A stretch of 64,000 nucleotides of DNA from Actinokineospora sp. NBRC 105648 (GCF_030269645.1 NZ_BSTR01000014.1:1-64000), one strand, 5' to 3'; positions 1-11,508 are shown, numbered from the stretch's first letter. Notes: generated from the letters alone by a model not told the origin. Program-made: numbers and translations.

Positions 1-105
1 ATCAACCGGCTCAAACGCCACCGTGCCGTGGCCACCCGGTACGACAAGCTGGCCGTGCGCTACGAAGCCACCGTCTATGTCGCCGCGATCAACGAATGGC
101 TCTGA
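1..105 (+). mobile_element. C-terminal end of an IS5-family transposase (partial)
   Basis: An open frame runs in from the left edge and stops at 103-105, giving 34 residues that end in VAAINEWL. This basic tail with an Asn-Glu-Trp-Leu end resembles the C-terminus of IS5-type DDE transposases common in actinomycetes. The catalytic domain lies outside the window, so it cannot be judged whether the element is intact. No clear terminal inverted repeat can be defined from one end alone. Confidence 0.65.
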
Positions 106-123
106 TCGACTTCGATACAGGCC

Positions 124-903
124 CTAGAGGCGGCGGTTGGCCAGGACGGGGATGGCGGCTCGGGTGGTTTCCACTGACTCCGCGTCGATCTCGACCACGA
201 CCAAGCCTGGTTCCGCTGTCAGCTGTGCCGTGATCTCGCCGCGGGGGTTCGCGGCGGTGCTGTAGCCGATGCCGAGTGGTGCTGTGCCGGTGATCGGGCC
301 CGGGTCGGCCTGGGCCGCGGTGAGCAGCCAGGAGGTCGAGTCCAGTGCACGGGCCCGCACCAGCAGCTCCCACTGCTCGCGTTTTCCCGGTCCCGCTCCC
401 CACGACGCGCCCAGGAGCACCGCTGTCGCGCCCTTGTCCGCCAAGGCACGGAACAGCTCGGGGAAGCGGATGTCGTAGCAGGTGGCCACGCCGAACGTCA
501 CGTCGTCCACGGTGAAGGTCACGACCGCCGAGCCCGGGGCGACCGTGCGGGACTCGGCGAAGCCGAAGGCGTCGAACAGGTGGATCTTGTCGTAGCCGAG
601 GTGGTGGTCGCGGCCGGTGATCAGCGTGGTGTTGGCCACGCGGCCGTCCGGGGCCGGAGTGAACATGCCGGCCGAGACGACCACGTCGGCCGACCGGGCG
701 ATCTCGGCGACCGCGGTTGCCCAGGGGCCGTCCAGGGGCTCGGCCAGCGGGGCCAGCGGGACCGCGAAGTTGGCCATCGTGGCCTCGGGGAAGACGACGA
801 CGGTGGCGCCCCGTGCGGCTGCCTCGGCCACGCCGGTCCGGATGAGGGACAGGTTCGCCGCGGGGTCCGGGGTGGAATTGATCTGGCACAGCGCAACGCG
901 CAC
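124..903 (-). CDS. Carbon-nitrogen hydrolase (nitrilase superfamily)
   Basis: The 259-residue protein has the full nitrilase-superfamily Glu-Lys-Cys triad: Glu40 in VVFPEAT, Lys106 in YDKIHLF and Cys142 in TCYDIRFPEL. The family cleaves non-peptide C-N bonds such as amides. Length and motif spacing fit the small cytoplasmic omega-amidase/deaminated-glutathione-amidase-like branch, but the substrate cannot be read from sequence. It is transcribed away from the solute-binding protein gene at 939, sharing a very short intergenic region. The start is the ATG that gives the typical MRVALCQIN opening strand. Confidence 0.85.
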   Translation of the reverse strand: MRVALCQINSTPDPAANLSLIRTGVAEAAARGATVVVFPEATMANFAVPLAPLAEPLDGPWATAVAEIARSADVVVSAGMFTPAPDGRVANTTLITGRDHHLGYDKIHLFDAFGFAESRTVAPGSAVVTFTVDDVTFGVATCYDIRFPELFRALADKGATAVLLGASWGAGPGKREQWELLVRARALDSTSWLLTAAQADPGPITGTAPLGIGYSTAANPRGEITAQLTAEPGLVVVEIDAESVETTRAAIPVLANRRL

Positions 904-924
904 GGTCGCTCCCTCGATGTCGAC

Positions 925-930
925 TAGTGT
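925..930 (+). promoter_or_regulatory. Candidate -10 box of a leaderless promoter for the solute-binding protein
   Basis: TAGTGT ends 8 nt before the GTG at 939. No Shine-Dalgarno sequence precedes any start candidate, so a leaderless mRNA starting at or near 939 is a reasonable reading. No clear -35 is seen. Confidence 0.35.
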
Positions 931-938
931 CGATCCTC

Positions 939-2441
939 GTGCCGATACTGCCGCGCCGTCTCGCGATGTCCTCCGCCGCGGTGTTCACCATTGTGCTCGC
1001 GCTCGCCAGCTGCACCGCCGACGCCACCCCGCCCGCCTCGGGCGACCCGGCGGGGACGTCGCTGGTCATCGGGGTCGCCGACGAACCCGCCTCGCTCGAC
1101 CCGGTGCTGGGGTACGCGCCGCTGGGGGCCGCGCAGATCTTCGACGGGCTCGTCGAGCACCAGGCCGCGGGGACGTTGCGCCCGGTGCTGGCCACCGCGC
1201 TCCCGCAGCCCTCGTCCGACGGTCGGTCGTGGACGGTCGACCTGCGCGACGACGTCTCCTTCACCGACGGCAGCGCCCTCGACGCCGCCGCGGTCGTGGC
1301 CACCTACCGCCGGGTGCTGGAGCCGGGAGCGCCGTTGCGCGACCGGTTCTGGATGCTCGGCGCGGTGACCGCCGTCGACCAGGACACCGTGCGGTTCGAC
1401 CTCAAGCAGGCGTGCGCCTATTTCCCCGACCTGCTCGTCCTCGGCATCCGCGCCGGAACCCCGGACGCCCCGGTCGGCACCGGGCCGTACAAGGTCGCCG
1501 ACTGGCAGCGCGGCAAGCGGCTCGTGCTCACCGCGAACAAGGCCTATTTCGGCACCCGCCCCGCCATCACCACGGTGACCGTCGAGTTTCTCCCCGACGA
1601 CGAGGTGCGCGCCCAGCGGATGCGCGACGGCAAGCTCGACGGCGTGGGGCTGCCCGCCAGGCTGGCGGCCCCGTTCGCCGCGATCGACGGCCTCACCGTG
1701 GTCGAGCACAGCAGCGCCGACCTGCGCGCGGTCACCTTCAGCGACCGGGGACCCACCGCCGACCCCGCCGTGCGGCTCGCGCTGAACCTCGCCGTCGACC
1801 GCCAGGCCGTGATCGGTTCGGCACTCGCGGGTGAGGGCACCCCGGTGTCGCTGCCGATGCCGCCCGCCCTGGCCGAGTTCACCGAGCCCGGCGCGCGGAT
1901 CGACTACGACCTCGTCCGAGCCCAGTTCCTCCTGGACGCCGCGGGCTGGGTCCTCGGTTCGGACGGTGTGCGGGCCAAGGGGCCGACGCGGGCGTCGTTC
2001 ACCATCGGCTACCCGGTGGCCGACGTCGTCTCGCGGGACTTGGTGGCCGCCTTCGCCGCGGCCGCGAAGCGGATCGGGATAGCGGTCACCGCACGCCCGA
2101 CTGCCCTGACCGAGCCCCTGGTCGACCCCCGGCTGATCGCCTTCGGCGACCCGTTCGACCCCGACCCGGCGCTCTACCCGGTGCTGCACCCGGCAGGCGG
2201 CGACCTGGCCAAGGCGCTCGACGCCGAGCGCGCCACCACCGACCCGGCCCAGCGCGCGGTCGCGTTCCGCGCCCTGCAGCGGGCCTACCAGGCGGCGCCC
2301 ACGATGGCGGTGCTGGTCGCGCCCCGGCACAGCTACGTCATGCGGCAGAACTGGAACGGCTACCAGCCCGTGGTCGACGCCACGGGGACCGACCACACCT
2401 GGGGAGCATGGTGGAACCTGTCGAGCTGGACACCCCGTTGA
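939..2441 (+). CDS. ABC transporter substrate-binding lipoprotein, family 5
   Basis: About 500 residues. The N-terminus has arginines, a hydrophobic stretch and a lipobox ending LALASC (Cys25 from GTG 939), so it should be a lipid-anchored extracellular protein. The body matches family 5 (peptide/nickel/oligosaccharide) solute-binding proteins, including the N-terminal DEPASLDPVLGY-type strand, the GTGPYKV segment and LALNLAVDR. No permease or ATPase genes lie nearby, so the ligand is unknown and the protein may work with a transporter encoded elsewhere. GTG 927 is an alternative start. The 3' end overlaps the next gene by 34 bp. Confidence 0.85.
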   Translation: MPILPRRLAMSSAAVFTIVLALASCTADATPPASGDPAGTSLVIGVADEPASLDPVLGYAPLGAAQIFDGLVEHQAAGTLRPVLATALPQPSSDGRSWTVDLRDDVSFTDGSALDAAAVVATYRRVLEPGAPLRDRFWMLGAVTAVDQDTVRFDLKQACAYFPDLLVLGIRAGTPDAPVGTGPYKVADWQRGKRLVLTANKAYFGTRPAITTVTVEFLPDDEVRAQRMRDGKLDGVGLPARLAAPFAAIDGLTVVEHSSADLRAVTFSDRGPTADPAVRLALNLAVDRQAVIGSALAGEGTPVSLPMPPALAEFTEPGARIDYDLVRAQFLLDAAGWVLGSDGVRAKGPTRASFTIGYPVADVVSRDLVAAFAAAAKRIGIAVTARPTALTEPLVDPRLIAFGDPFDPDPALYPVLHPAGGDLAKALDAERATTDPAQRAVAFRALQRAYQAAPTMAVLVAPRHSYVMRQNWNGYQPVVDATGTDHTWGAWWNLSSWTPR

Positions 2442-3616
2442 CCGCGGCCATCGACCTCGACCGGGTGCGCGCGGACACCCCAGGCTGCCTGGACCGGGTC
2501 TTCCTGGACAGCGCGGGCTCGTCGCTGCCGCCGCGCCCGGTGCTCGACGAGGTGGTGGGGCACCTGCGTCGGGAGGCTGAGATCGGTGGCTACCTGGCTG
2601 CCGCCGAGCGTGCTGAGGACCTCGAGGACGGCTACCGCGTTTTAGCCGAATTGCTCGGCTGCGCGCCAAGCGAAATTGCCTTCACCGATAGCGCTACCCG
2701 CTCCTGGTTGGCGGCGCTCGACGCTGTCCCACTCGGTCCGGGAGACCGCGTGCTCACTACCGAAGCCGAGTACGGCGGCAACGCTATCCCGCTGCTGCGC
2801 CTGGCCGCCCAGGTCGGCGCCTCCGTCGAGCCGGTGCCGTCAGGCCCGGACGGGCTCTTGGACGTGGTCGCGCTGCGCGAGCGGCTCGACGAGCGGGTCA
2901 AGCTCGTCTCGCTCGTGCACGTGCCGACCAACGGCGGCCTGGTCAACCCGGTCGCCGAGGCCGCCAAGGCGGCGCACGAGGTGGGCGCGCTGGTGCTGCT
3001 CGACGCGTGCCAGTCGATCGGCCAGCTCCCGGTCTCGCTCACCGACCTGGGCGTGGACATCATCACCGGCACCGGCCGCAAGTGGCTGCGTGGTCCGCGC
3101 GGCACCGGCGTGCTGGCCGTCCGCCGCGACGTCCTGGGCCGCCTGCGGCCTCGACTGGTCGACCTGCGCGGCGGTGTCTGGACCGGCCCCGCCGAGTTCG
3201 AGCTGCGCCCCGACGCGCGGGTGTTCGAGCTGTGGGAGAGCAGCGTCGCCGACCGGCTGGGCCTCATCGGCGCCGCCCGCTACGCCCTGGCGCTGGGACT
3301 GCCCGCGATCGAGGCGGCGGTGGCCGACCGCGCCGGGCGGCTGCGCGCCGGGCTTGCCGAAGTGCCCGGCGTCGAGGTGCGCGACCTGGGCGACCGCCCG
3401 TGCGGGCTGGTGAGCTTCACCGTCGAGGACACCGAGGCCGAGGCGGTCAAGGCCGCGCTGGCGGACAAGGACATCTCCGTCACCGTCAGCCGCAGACCCT
3501 CAACCCGCTACGACATGACCCGGCGCGGGCTGGTCGAGCTGGTCCGGGCGTCGCCGCACTACTTCGTCACCCCCGAGCAGATCGACACGGCGGTGGCCGC
3601 GGTGGCGGCCCTGTGA
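2408..3616 (+). CDS. PLP-dependent aminotransferase, class V (cysteine desulfurase/EgtE-like fold)
   Basis: The 402-residue protein has the class V fold: the PLP ring-stacking Asp199 and Gln202 in LLDACQSIGQ and the Schiff-base Lys225 in TGTGRKWLRGPRGTG. The family includes cysteine desulfurases, isopenicillin N epimerases and the ergothioneine C-S lyase EgtE. No ergothioneine genes are nearby, so the substrate is open. The ATG at 2408 follows GGGGAG and lies inside the end of the preceding gene, suggesting translational coupling. Residue 79 is encoded by TTA (2642-2644), a very rare codon here. The surrounding 80 bases (about 2640-2720) are visibly less GC-rich than the rest of the gene. Confidence 0.85.
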   Translation: MVEPVELDTPLTAAIDLDRVRADTPGCLDRVFLDSAGSSLPPRPVLDEVVGHLRREAEIGGYLAAAERAEDLEDGYRVLAELLGCAPSEIAFTDSATRSWLAALDAVPLGPGDRVLTTEAEYGGNAIPLLRLAAQVGASVEPVPSGPDGLLDVVALRERLDERVKLVSLVHVPTNGGLVNPVAEAAKAAHEVGALVLLDACQSIGQLPVSLTDLGVDIITGTGRKWLRGPRGTGVLAVRRDVLGRLRPRLVDLRGGVWTGPAEFELRPDARVFELWESSVADRLGLIGAARYALALGLPAIEAAVADRAGRLRAGLAEVPGVEVRDLGDRPCGLVSFTVEDTEAEAVKAALADKDISVTVSRRPSTRYDMTRRGLVELVRASPHYFVTPEQIDTAVAAVAAL

Positions 3617-3655
3617 CCTGTGGTACCGGCTGAGCCCACGCACATGCGCAGCGCA

Positions 3656-3661
3656 TATTCT
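3656..3661 (+). promoter_or_regulatory. Candidate -10 box for the hisD operon
   Basis: TATTCT lies 33 nt before the hisD ATG and would give a short leader that includes the Shine-Dalgarno stretch GGAAAGGA at 3682-3689. The -35 is not obvious. Confidence 0.3.
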
Positions 3662-3693
3662 TGGCGGGTCCACTCGTTCCTGGAAAGGACCCC

Positions 3694-6714
<3,021 letters not shown>

Positions 6715-6715
<1 letters not shown>

Positions 6716-6876
6716 TGGGCAAGGACGTCGCGGTCATCGGTCTGATCGCGCTGGCGGGCATCCTCATCGGCGGCGTGTACACGACCTGGAAGACCGCGAA
6801 GGTGATGGCGGGCATCCTGCTCGTCCTGGCGCTGCTCGCCGCGGGCGGTGCGATCGCCTGGTACGTGTCCGGGTGA
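6715..6876 (+). CDS. Small membrane protein in the his operon
   Basis: A 53-residue protein starting at GTG 6715, which shares one base with the hisB stop codon. It has two predicted membrane segments (about residues 5-21 and 32-50) separated by a short polar turn containing TTWKTAK. No functional motif is visible. Its coupling to hisB on one side and to the next gene by four bases on the other indicates a real expressed gene. The function is unknown. Confidence 0.75.
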
Positions 6877-7492
6877 GCCGGGTCGCGGTCTGGGTGCGTG
6901 AGCCGCTGCCGGAGGTCCAGGACCGGCTGCGCCTGCTCGGTGCCCGGCCGCGGCTGCTGGTGCCCACGCCCAACGGGACGTTCGTGCTCGGTCCGGCGCC
7001 GCCGACGGGCGCACGGTCGACGACACCCGGGCGGTGCTCGGTGGCGTCGGTCTGGAGTGGACACCCGGGGGCGTTCGCCTGTCCGGCACGGATTACCTGG
7101 GTGTCGACGGGCCCGCGGACGAGCTGTTCGAGCGGGCCGGGTCGCCCGCCGAGGCCGAGGCGCTGCGGCGGATCGCCGCGGGGATGGCCGACGCGCACGT
7201 CCCGGTGTTCCCGAGGCCCCGCTGGGAGTCGCTGGTGGGCGAGGCCCGACGGGGGCGGCGGAGGAACCCGCCCGGTGGGTTCGGCTTGATCGTGCTCGCG
7301 CCACTGCTGACACTGTTGGTCGGCGCGGTGGCGATCCTGCTCGTCCCCGGCGTGCTGCGCCAGCCGCTGTCCTGGGTCGCGCTGGTGGCGTTCCTGGGGT
7401 GCGGGTGGGGTCTCGTCGAGGGGGTTCAGGTGATCCGCAGGCGGTCGCTCGAATCGCCGGTGCACGACCTGATGGGCGTGCTGGAGCACTGA
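6873..7492 (+). pseudogene. Frameshifted membrane protein gene in the his operon
   Basis: Reading from GTG 6873 gives MSRVAVWVREPLPEVQDRL and continues to a GPAPP segment, where sensible coding stops. Sensible coding resumes in the -1 frame at about 7004 with DGRTVDDTRAVLGG and runs to the stop at 7490-7492. One missing C in the run near 7002-7004 would join the halves into a 206-residue protein with a soluble N-terminal part and two C-terminal membrane segments (about 7276-7434). Either a real one-base deletion or a sequencing error fits. No slippery heptamer is visible. Confidence 0.7.
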
Positions 7493-7514
7493 ACCGCCGC
7501 GCTGGTGCCGGAGT

Positions 7515-7979
7515 TCAGCTGATGCCGCCCTCGGTGCTCGCCTTCAACCGCGGCGCGCCGGGGCCGAAGCTGGACATCCGGTCGTCGTCGTTGACCAGGC
7601 CGCAGGACTTGAGTGACAGGCAGCCGCAGCCGATGCAGGACGTGAGGTTGTCTCGCAACCGTTGCAGCGAGTCGATTCGAGCCTCGAGCTCGCCACGCCA
7701 GGCCTTGGAAAGCCGCGCCCAGTCGACCTTGGTGGGGGTGCGCCGCTCGGGCAGGGTCTCCAGCGCGTCGTGGATCTCCTCCAGGGTGAGGCCGACGCGC
7801 TGGGCCGTGCGGATGAACGCGAGTCTGCGCAGCACCGCGCGGGGGTAGCGGCGCTGGTTGCCCGCCGTGCGCTCCGAGGCGATCAGGCCGCGCTCCTCGT
7901 AGAAGCGCAGCGCCGTGTGCGGGACCCCGCTGCGGTCGGCGACCTCGCCGATGGTCAGCGTCTCGGGCAGTTTGGACAC
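7515..7979 (-). CDS. soxR: Redox-sensing MerR-family regulator SoxR
   Basis: 154 residues. An N-terminal MerR winged helix-turn-helix (TIGEVADRSGVPHTALRFYEERGL) is followed by a dimerisation helix and the [2Fe-2S] cluster motif with Cys115, Cys118, Cys120 and Cys126 (C-x2-C-x-C-x5-C), which is diagnostic for SoxR. In actinomycetes SoxR responds to redox-cycling metabolites and activates a few oxidoreductase and exporter genes. It lies on the minus strand between his-locus segments, with no obvious target gene adjacent. Confidence 0.93.
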   Translation of the reverse strand: MSKLPETLTIGEVADRSGVPHTALRFYEERGLIASERTAGNQRRYPRAVLRRLAFIRTAQRVGLTLEEIHDALETLPERRTPTKVDWARLSKAWRGELEARIDSLQRLRDNLTSCIGCGCLSLKSCGLVNDDDRMSSFGPGAPRLKASTEGGIS

Positions 7980-8001
7980 CCCGCCGAGCCTACCGGGGAC
8001 C

Positions 8002-8532
8002 TCAAGGTAGATCGAGGTACCGAGCGGGTACGTGCGCGCAGAGCCAAACGCCGTTGGCGCTGACGTGGAACACGTGGCCGTCGGCGACCATCTCGGCCGC
8101 GGCCACGGTCAGCACCACCGGCTTGCCGTGGCGGGCGCCGACGTTGACCGCGGTCTCCACGGTGGCGGAGAGGTGCACGTGCTGCCGCCGCATCGGCAGC
8201 AGGCCCTCGGCGCGGATCGCGGGCAGCACCGCGGCGACGGTGCCGTGGTAGAGCACCCGCGGTGGCACCGCCGGTGGTAGGCCCAGGTCGACCGGCACGC
8301 TGTGGCCCTGGCTGGCCCGGATCCGGGTGCCGGTCGCGTCGAAGGCGAACCGGGTCTTGTTGTTCTCCGCGACCACCCGGTCGAGGGCCGGGCGGGTGAT
8401 GCGCAGGGCGGCGAGCAGGTCGTCGACGGCCACCCAGCCCGCCGGGTCGAGCGTCAGGCCCGCGCTGCCGGGATCGTGCCGAAGGACCTTGGAGAGCCTC
8501 TTGGAGAGGCGAATGATGTTCTTGTCTTCCAT
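8002..8532 (-). CDS. kptA: RNA 2'-phosphotransferase, Tpt1/KptA family
   Basis: 176 residues from the ATG at 8532, which gives the family start MEDKNIIRLSKRLSKVLRH. The LYHGT segment, the QHVHLS motif and the C-terminal NGVWL strand mark the NAD-dependent Tpt1 fold that removes an internal RNA 2'-phosphate. The role of such enzymes in bacteria lacking tRNA-splicing ligases that leave a 2'-phosphate is not settled. The gene is divergent from the split transketolase at 8618. A longer in-frame start exists but would overlap that gene and add low-quality sequence. Confidence 0.88.
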   Translation of the reverse strand: MEDKNIIRLSKRLSKVLRHDPGSAGLTLDPAGWVAVDDLLAALRITRPALDRVVAENNKTRFAFDATGTRIRASQGHSVPVDLGLPPAVPPRVLYHGTVAAVLPAIRAEGLLPMRRQHVHLSATVETAVNVGARHGKPVVLTVAAAEMVADGHVFHVSANGVWLCAHVPARYLDLP

Positions 8533-8580
8533 TTCACCGCTATCCCACCACACCACCGCGCCACCGCGCACCGGGTTTCC

Positions 8581-8611
8581 TTGACCTCCACCGAACTCCA
8601 GGTTGCACGCT
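8581..8611 (+). promoter_or_regulatory. Candidate promoter for the transketolase pair
   Basis: TTGACC at 8581-8586 and CACGCT at 8606-8611 are separated by 19 bp, and the -10 ends 6 nt before the ATG at 8618. The arrangement fits a leaderless transcript. Confidence 0.35.
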
Positions 8612-8617
8612 GGCGGC

Positions 8618-9304
8618 ATGACTGACACCGCGTACGCCGACCTGGCGCCGCTGCTGCGCCGGATGTCCGGTGATGAGAAGCACGACTGGTCCGCCCTGTC
8701 CACCCTCGACGTGCTGTGGGTGCTCTACGACCGGGTGCTGCGGGTCCCGCCCGACCGGCTCGACGACCCCGACCGCGACCGGTTCCTGCTGTCCAAGGGC
8801 CACGGCCCGATGGCCTTCTACGCCGTGCTCGCCGCCAAGGGGTTCCTTGATCCCTCCACTTTGGACACCTGGGCCGAGTTCGGGTCGCCGCTGGGCCGGC
8901 ACCCGGACCGGGTGCTGGTGCCCGGCGCGGAGATCGGTTCCGGGTCGCTGGGGCACGGCCTGGCCATCGGCGTCGGGCAGGCGTTCGGCGTCCGCTCGCG
9001 CGGGGCCGGGGTGGTCGTGCTGGTGGGCGACGGCGAGCTCGACGAGGGCAGCAACCATGAGGCGATCGCGGTGGCGGGCCGGTTCGGCCTGGACAACCTC
9101 ACCGCGGTGGTCGTGGACAACCACAACGCCGACCACGGTTGGCCGGGCGGCATCGAGACCCGCTTCACCGTGGAGAACTGGGCGAGCGCGGTGGTCCCCG
9201 GGCGCGACCACGACGCGCTGCACGCGGCGTTCACGTCGTCGCATCCCGGCAGACCGCTCGTGGTGGTCGCCGACATCGACGCGGAGCTGGAGGGGGACCG
9301 ATGA
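8618..9304 (+). CDS. Transketolase, N-terminal (TPP-binding) subunit
   Basis: 228 residues, equal to the first domain of transketolase. The thiamine-diphosphate/Mg motif GDGELDEGSNHEA (about residues 137-149) is intact, as are SKGHG near residue 60 and GSLGHGLAIGVG. It ends with a four-base ATGA overlap into the C-terminal subunit gene. Together they form a split transketolase-like enzyme. Such two-gene forms occur in archaea and in actinobacterial secondary or sugar metabolism, and the actual sugar substrate is unknown. Confidence 0.88.
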   Translation: MTDTAYADLAPLLRRMSGDEKHDWSALSTLDVLWVLYDRVLRVPPDRLDDPDRDRFLLSKGHGPMAFYAVLAAKGFLDPSTLDTWAEFGSPLGRHPDRVLVPGAEIGSGSLGHGLAIGVGQAFGVRSRGAGVVVLVGDGELDEGSNHEAIAVAGRFGLDNLTAVVVDNHNADHGWPGGIETRFTVENWASAVVPGRDHDALHAAFTSSHPGRPLVVVADIDAELEGDR

Positions 9305-10212
9305 CCACCGTCAGCACGCCGACGATGCGGGAGGCATTCGTGCACACCATGGTCGAGGCGATCGAGGCCGACGAGCGGGTGGCGCTGGTGCTGGCGACCA
9401 TCTCCTCGTCGCTGTTCGCCGCCCAGCACGCCGCCTACCCCGATCGGGTGATCAACGTCGGTATCCGCGAGCAGGCGATGATCGGCGTGGCGAGCGGGCT
9501 GGCGCTGACCGGGCACCGGGTGGTCGCGCACTCCTACGCGCCGTTCCTCGTCGAGCGGCCCTACGAGCAGGTGAAGCTCGACCTCGGCCACCAGGACGTG
9601 GGCGCCGTGCTGGTGAGCGTCGGCGCGTCCCACGACGACCCGCGGATGGGCCGCACCCACCAGGCACCCGCGGACGTGGCGCTGTTCGACACGCTGCCCG
9701 GCTGGTCGGTGCACGTGCCGGGACACCCCGGCGAGGTCGGGCCGCTGCTGCGGGCGGCGCTCGCCGGGACGGGGCGGGAGTACGTGCGGCTCACGACACG
9801 GTCGAACGCCGCCCCGATGCCGGTGACCGCGGGGTTCGCCCCGGTGCGGCACGGGAGCCTCGGGGTGGTGGTCGCCGTGGGCCCCGTGCTGGACGCGGTG
9901 CTGGCGGCGACGGAGGGACTTGACGTGACGGTGCTCTACGCCGCCACGGTCCGGCCGTTCGACCGGGTGGGTCTGCGGGCCGCGGTGGGGTCGTCGGCGC
10001 CGAGCGTGGTGCTGGTCGAGCCCTACCTGCGGGGGACGTCGGCGGGTGAAGTCGCCGAAACGCTCGTGGACGTGCCGCACCGCCAGTTGTCGATCGGGGT
10101 GCGGCGGGACGCCGAGATCCGCGCGTACGGCAGCACGGCCCAGCACGACGAGGTGCACGGCCTCGACGCGGCTGGGATCGGGCGGGCTGTTCGGACGTTC
10201 CTGCTCAGCTGA
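9301..10212 (+). CDS. Transketolase, C-terminal subunit
   Basis: 303 residues starting at ATG 9301 inside the overlap with the upstream subunit. It contains the pyrimidine-binding domain (GIREQAMIGVASGLALTGHRVV, with the conserved Glu) and a transketolase C-terminal domain (VTVLYAATVRPFD, VVLVEPY). It needs the upstream subunit for a complete active site. The last 8 bases overlap the convergent gene at 10205. Confidence 0.87.
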   Translation: MTTVSTPTMREAFVHTMVEAIEADERVALVLATISSSLFAAQHAAYPDRVINVGIREQAMIGVASGLALTGHRVVAHSYAPFLVERPYEQVKLDLGHQDVGAVLVSVGASHDDPRMGRTHQAPADVALFDTLPGWSVHVPGHPGEVGPLLRAALAGTGREYVRLTTRSNAAPMPVTAGFAPVRHGSLGVVVAVGPVLDAVLAATEGLDVTVLYAATVRPFDRVGLRAAVGSSAPSVVLVEPYLRGTSAGEVAETLVDVPHRQLSIGVRRDAEIRAYGSTAQHDEVHGLDAAGIGRAVRTFLLS

Positions 10213-10477
10213 CGAGCAGGTCCGAGCGTGCGGGCCGGTGGTGGCCGCGTGACGGTTCGGTGAGCGCGAGCGCTTCCCGGGCCGTGCGCGGGCCGTCGTA
10301 CGGGTCGGCGGGCGGGATGACCAACGCCGCCGCGACACCGATCCAGATCAGCGCCAGCGGCGCGGGCCACAGCACCCACTCGCTGATCGCCAGGTACCCG
10401 TTCACCGCGGCCGCCGCGACCAGGACTGCCGCCAAGAGCCAGCGCACCGGTCTCCGGTCCAGGGTTCGAGTAGTCAA
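10205..10477 (-). CDS. Small two-segment membrane protein
   Basis: 90 residues from a TTG start at 10477 preceded by GGAGGG with a 6-nt gap, which is a good ribosome binding site. Two hydrophobic segments (about residues 12-32 and 38-55) are followed by a polar tail. No family could be assigned with confidence. The gene is convergent with the transketolase pair, overlapping it by 8 bp, and divergent from hisH. Confidence 0.6.
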   Translation of the reverse strand: MTTRTLDRRPVRWLLAAVLVAAAAVNGYLAISEWVLWPAPLALIWIGVAAALVIPPADPYDGPRTAREALALTEPSRGHHRPARSDLLVS

Positions 10478-10588
10478 GGTTCGCCCTCCGTCAAGGTCCC
10501 CCGACCCAGCACTCGCGCGGTAAGTACCCGATCGAGTGACAGCCCAATCCCTCGACAGTGTCACGTTTAGGTCACGGCGGCCGCCGAC

Positions 10589-10594
10589 TACGCT
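10589..10594 (+). promoter_or_regulatory. Candidate -10 box of a leaderless hisH promoter
   Basis: TACGCT ends 6 nt before the hisH GTG and no Shine-Dalgarno is present. Just upstream, GTCACG occurs twice as a direct repeat (about 10559-10576), a possible activator site. Confidence 0.45.
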
Positions 10595-10600
10595 TGGCCC

Positions 10601-11236
10601 GTGACACGAGTCGTCGTCTTGGACTACGGATCCGGGAACCTGCGCTCGGCTGAGCGCGCGCTGCGGCGGGTGGGCGCCGAGGTCGAGGTGACCGGGGACT
10701 TCGCCACCGCGGTGGAGTGCGACGCCCTCGTCGTGCCCGGCGTCGGTGCCTACGCCGCCTGCATGGCGGGCCTGCGCGAGGTGCGCGGCGACCGGATCAT
10801 CGGGCGGCGCCTGGCCGGTGGCCGCCCGGTGCTGGGGATCTGCGTGGGCATGCAGATCCTGTTCGACCGGGGCATCGAGCACGGTGTCGAGTCCGAGGGC
10901 TGCGCGCAGTGGCCCGGCGTGGTCGACCGGCTTGAGGCCGACGTGGTGCCGCACATGGGCTGGAACACCGTGCGCGCGCCGGAGGAGTCGGTGCTGTTCG
11001 CGGGCATGGCGCCGGACACCCGGTTCTACTTCGTGCACTCCTACGCCGCCCGAAAGTGGGAGCTGCACCCCGAGCCGCCGATGATCCCGCCGCTGGTGAC
11101 CTGGGCGACGCACGGTGACGACTTCGTGGCCGCCGCCGAGAACGGTCCGCTCTCGGCCACCCAGTTCCACCCGGAGAAGTCCGGTGACGCCGGGGCGCAG
11201 CTGCTCGAGAACTGGCTCAAGGACGTCACCCGATGA
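10601..11236 (+). CDS. hisH: Imidazole glycerol phosphate synthase, glutamine amidotransferase subunit
   Basis: 211-residue class I glutaminase. The nucleophile Cys lies in [13 protein letters not shown], and the His and Glu of the triad in QFHPEKSG near the C-terminus. It feeds ammonia to HisF, whose gene lies about 11.5 kb downstream. The GTG start is supported by the [13 protein letters not shown] first strand and the -10 box just before it. The stop overlaps the next small gene by four bases. Confidence 0.95.
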   Translation: MTRVVVLDYGSGNLRSAERALRRVGAEVEVTGDFATAVECDALVVPGVGAYAACMAGLREVRGDRIIGRRLAGGRPVLGICVGMQILFDRGIEHGVESEGCAQWPGVVDRLEADVVPHMGWNTVRAPEESVLFAGMAPDTRFYFVHSYAARKWELHPEPPMIPPLVTWATHGDDFVAAAENGPLSATQFHPEKSGDAGAQLLENWLKDVTR

Positions 11237-11508
11237 CCGACCCCGAGATCCAGGGGGTGGCGGGCACACCCGCCAAGCGCAAGCCCACGCCCCGCAAGAC
11301 GGGATCCCGGACGACGAGCGCTCGAAAACCAACGACCCGGCGCAAGAAAGCCACGTCGACCACGCTCGGCGCCGCCGTCGGCGCGGCCATCGCGGGCGTG
11401 CTGTCCGGGCTGCTCGGCTCGGTGCCGTGGTGGCTGTGGGTCGTGCTGCTGGCGGTCGGCCTCGGCGTCGGATACCTGGTGCACCGCCGCGCGGAGGCCA
11501 AACCCTAG
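11233..11508 (+). CDS. Small Lys/Arg-rich membrane protein between hisH and priA
   Basis: 91 residues. A basic, Pro/Thr-rich N-terminal half (about residues 14-45) leads into two membrane segments with a Trp-Trp-Leu-Trp turn between them, then a short basic tail. It starts in the ATGA overlap with hisH. Related small proteins are common at this place in actinobacterial his operons. The function is unknown. Confidence 0.78.
   Translation: MTDPEIQGVAGTPAKRKPTPRKTGSRTTSARKPTTRRKKATSTTLGAAVGAAIAGVLSGLLGSVPWWLWVVLLAVGLGVGYLVHRRAEAKP

Noticed and set aside
6999-7005. Programmed -1 frameshifting at the split gene
   Set aside because: No X XXY YYZ slippery heptamer and no downstream pseudoknot were recognised. 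A lost base explains the data more simply.
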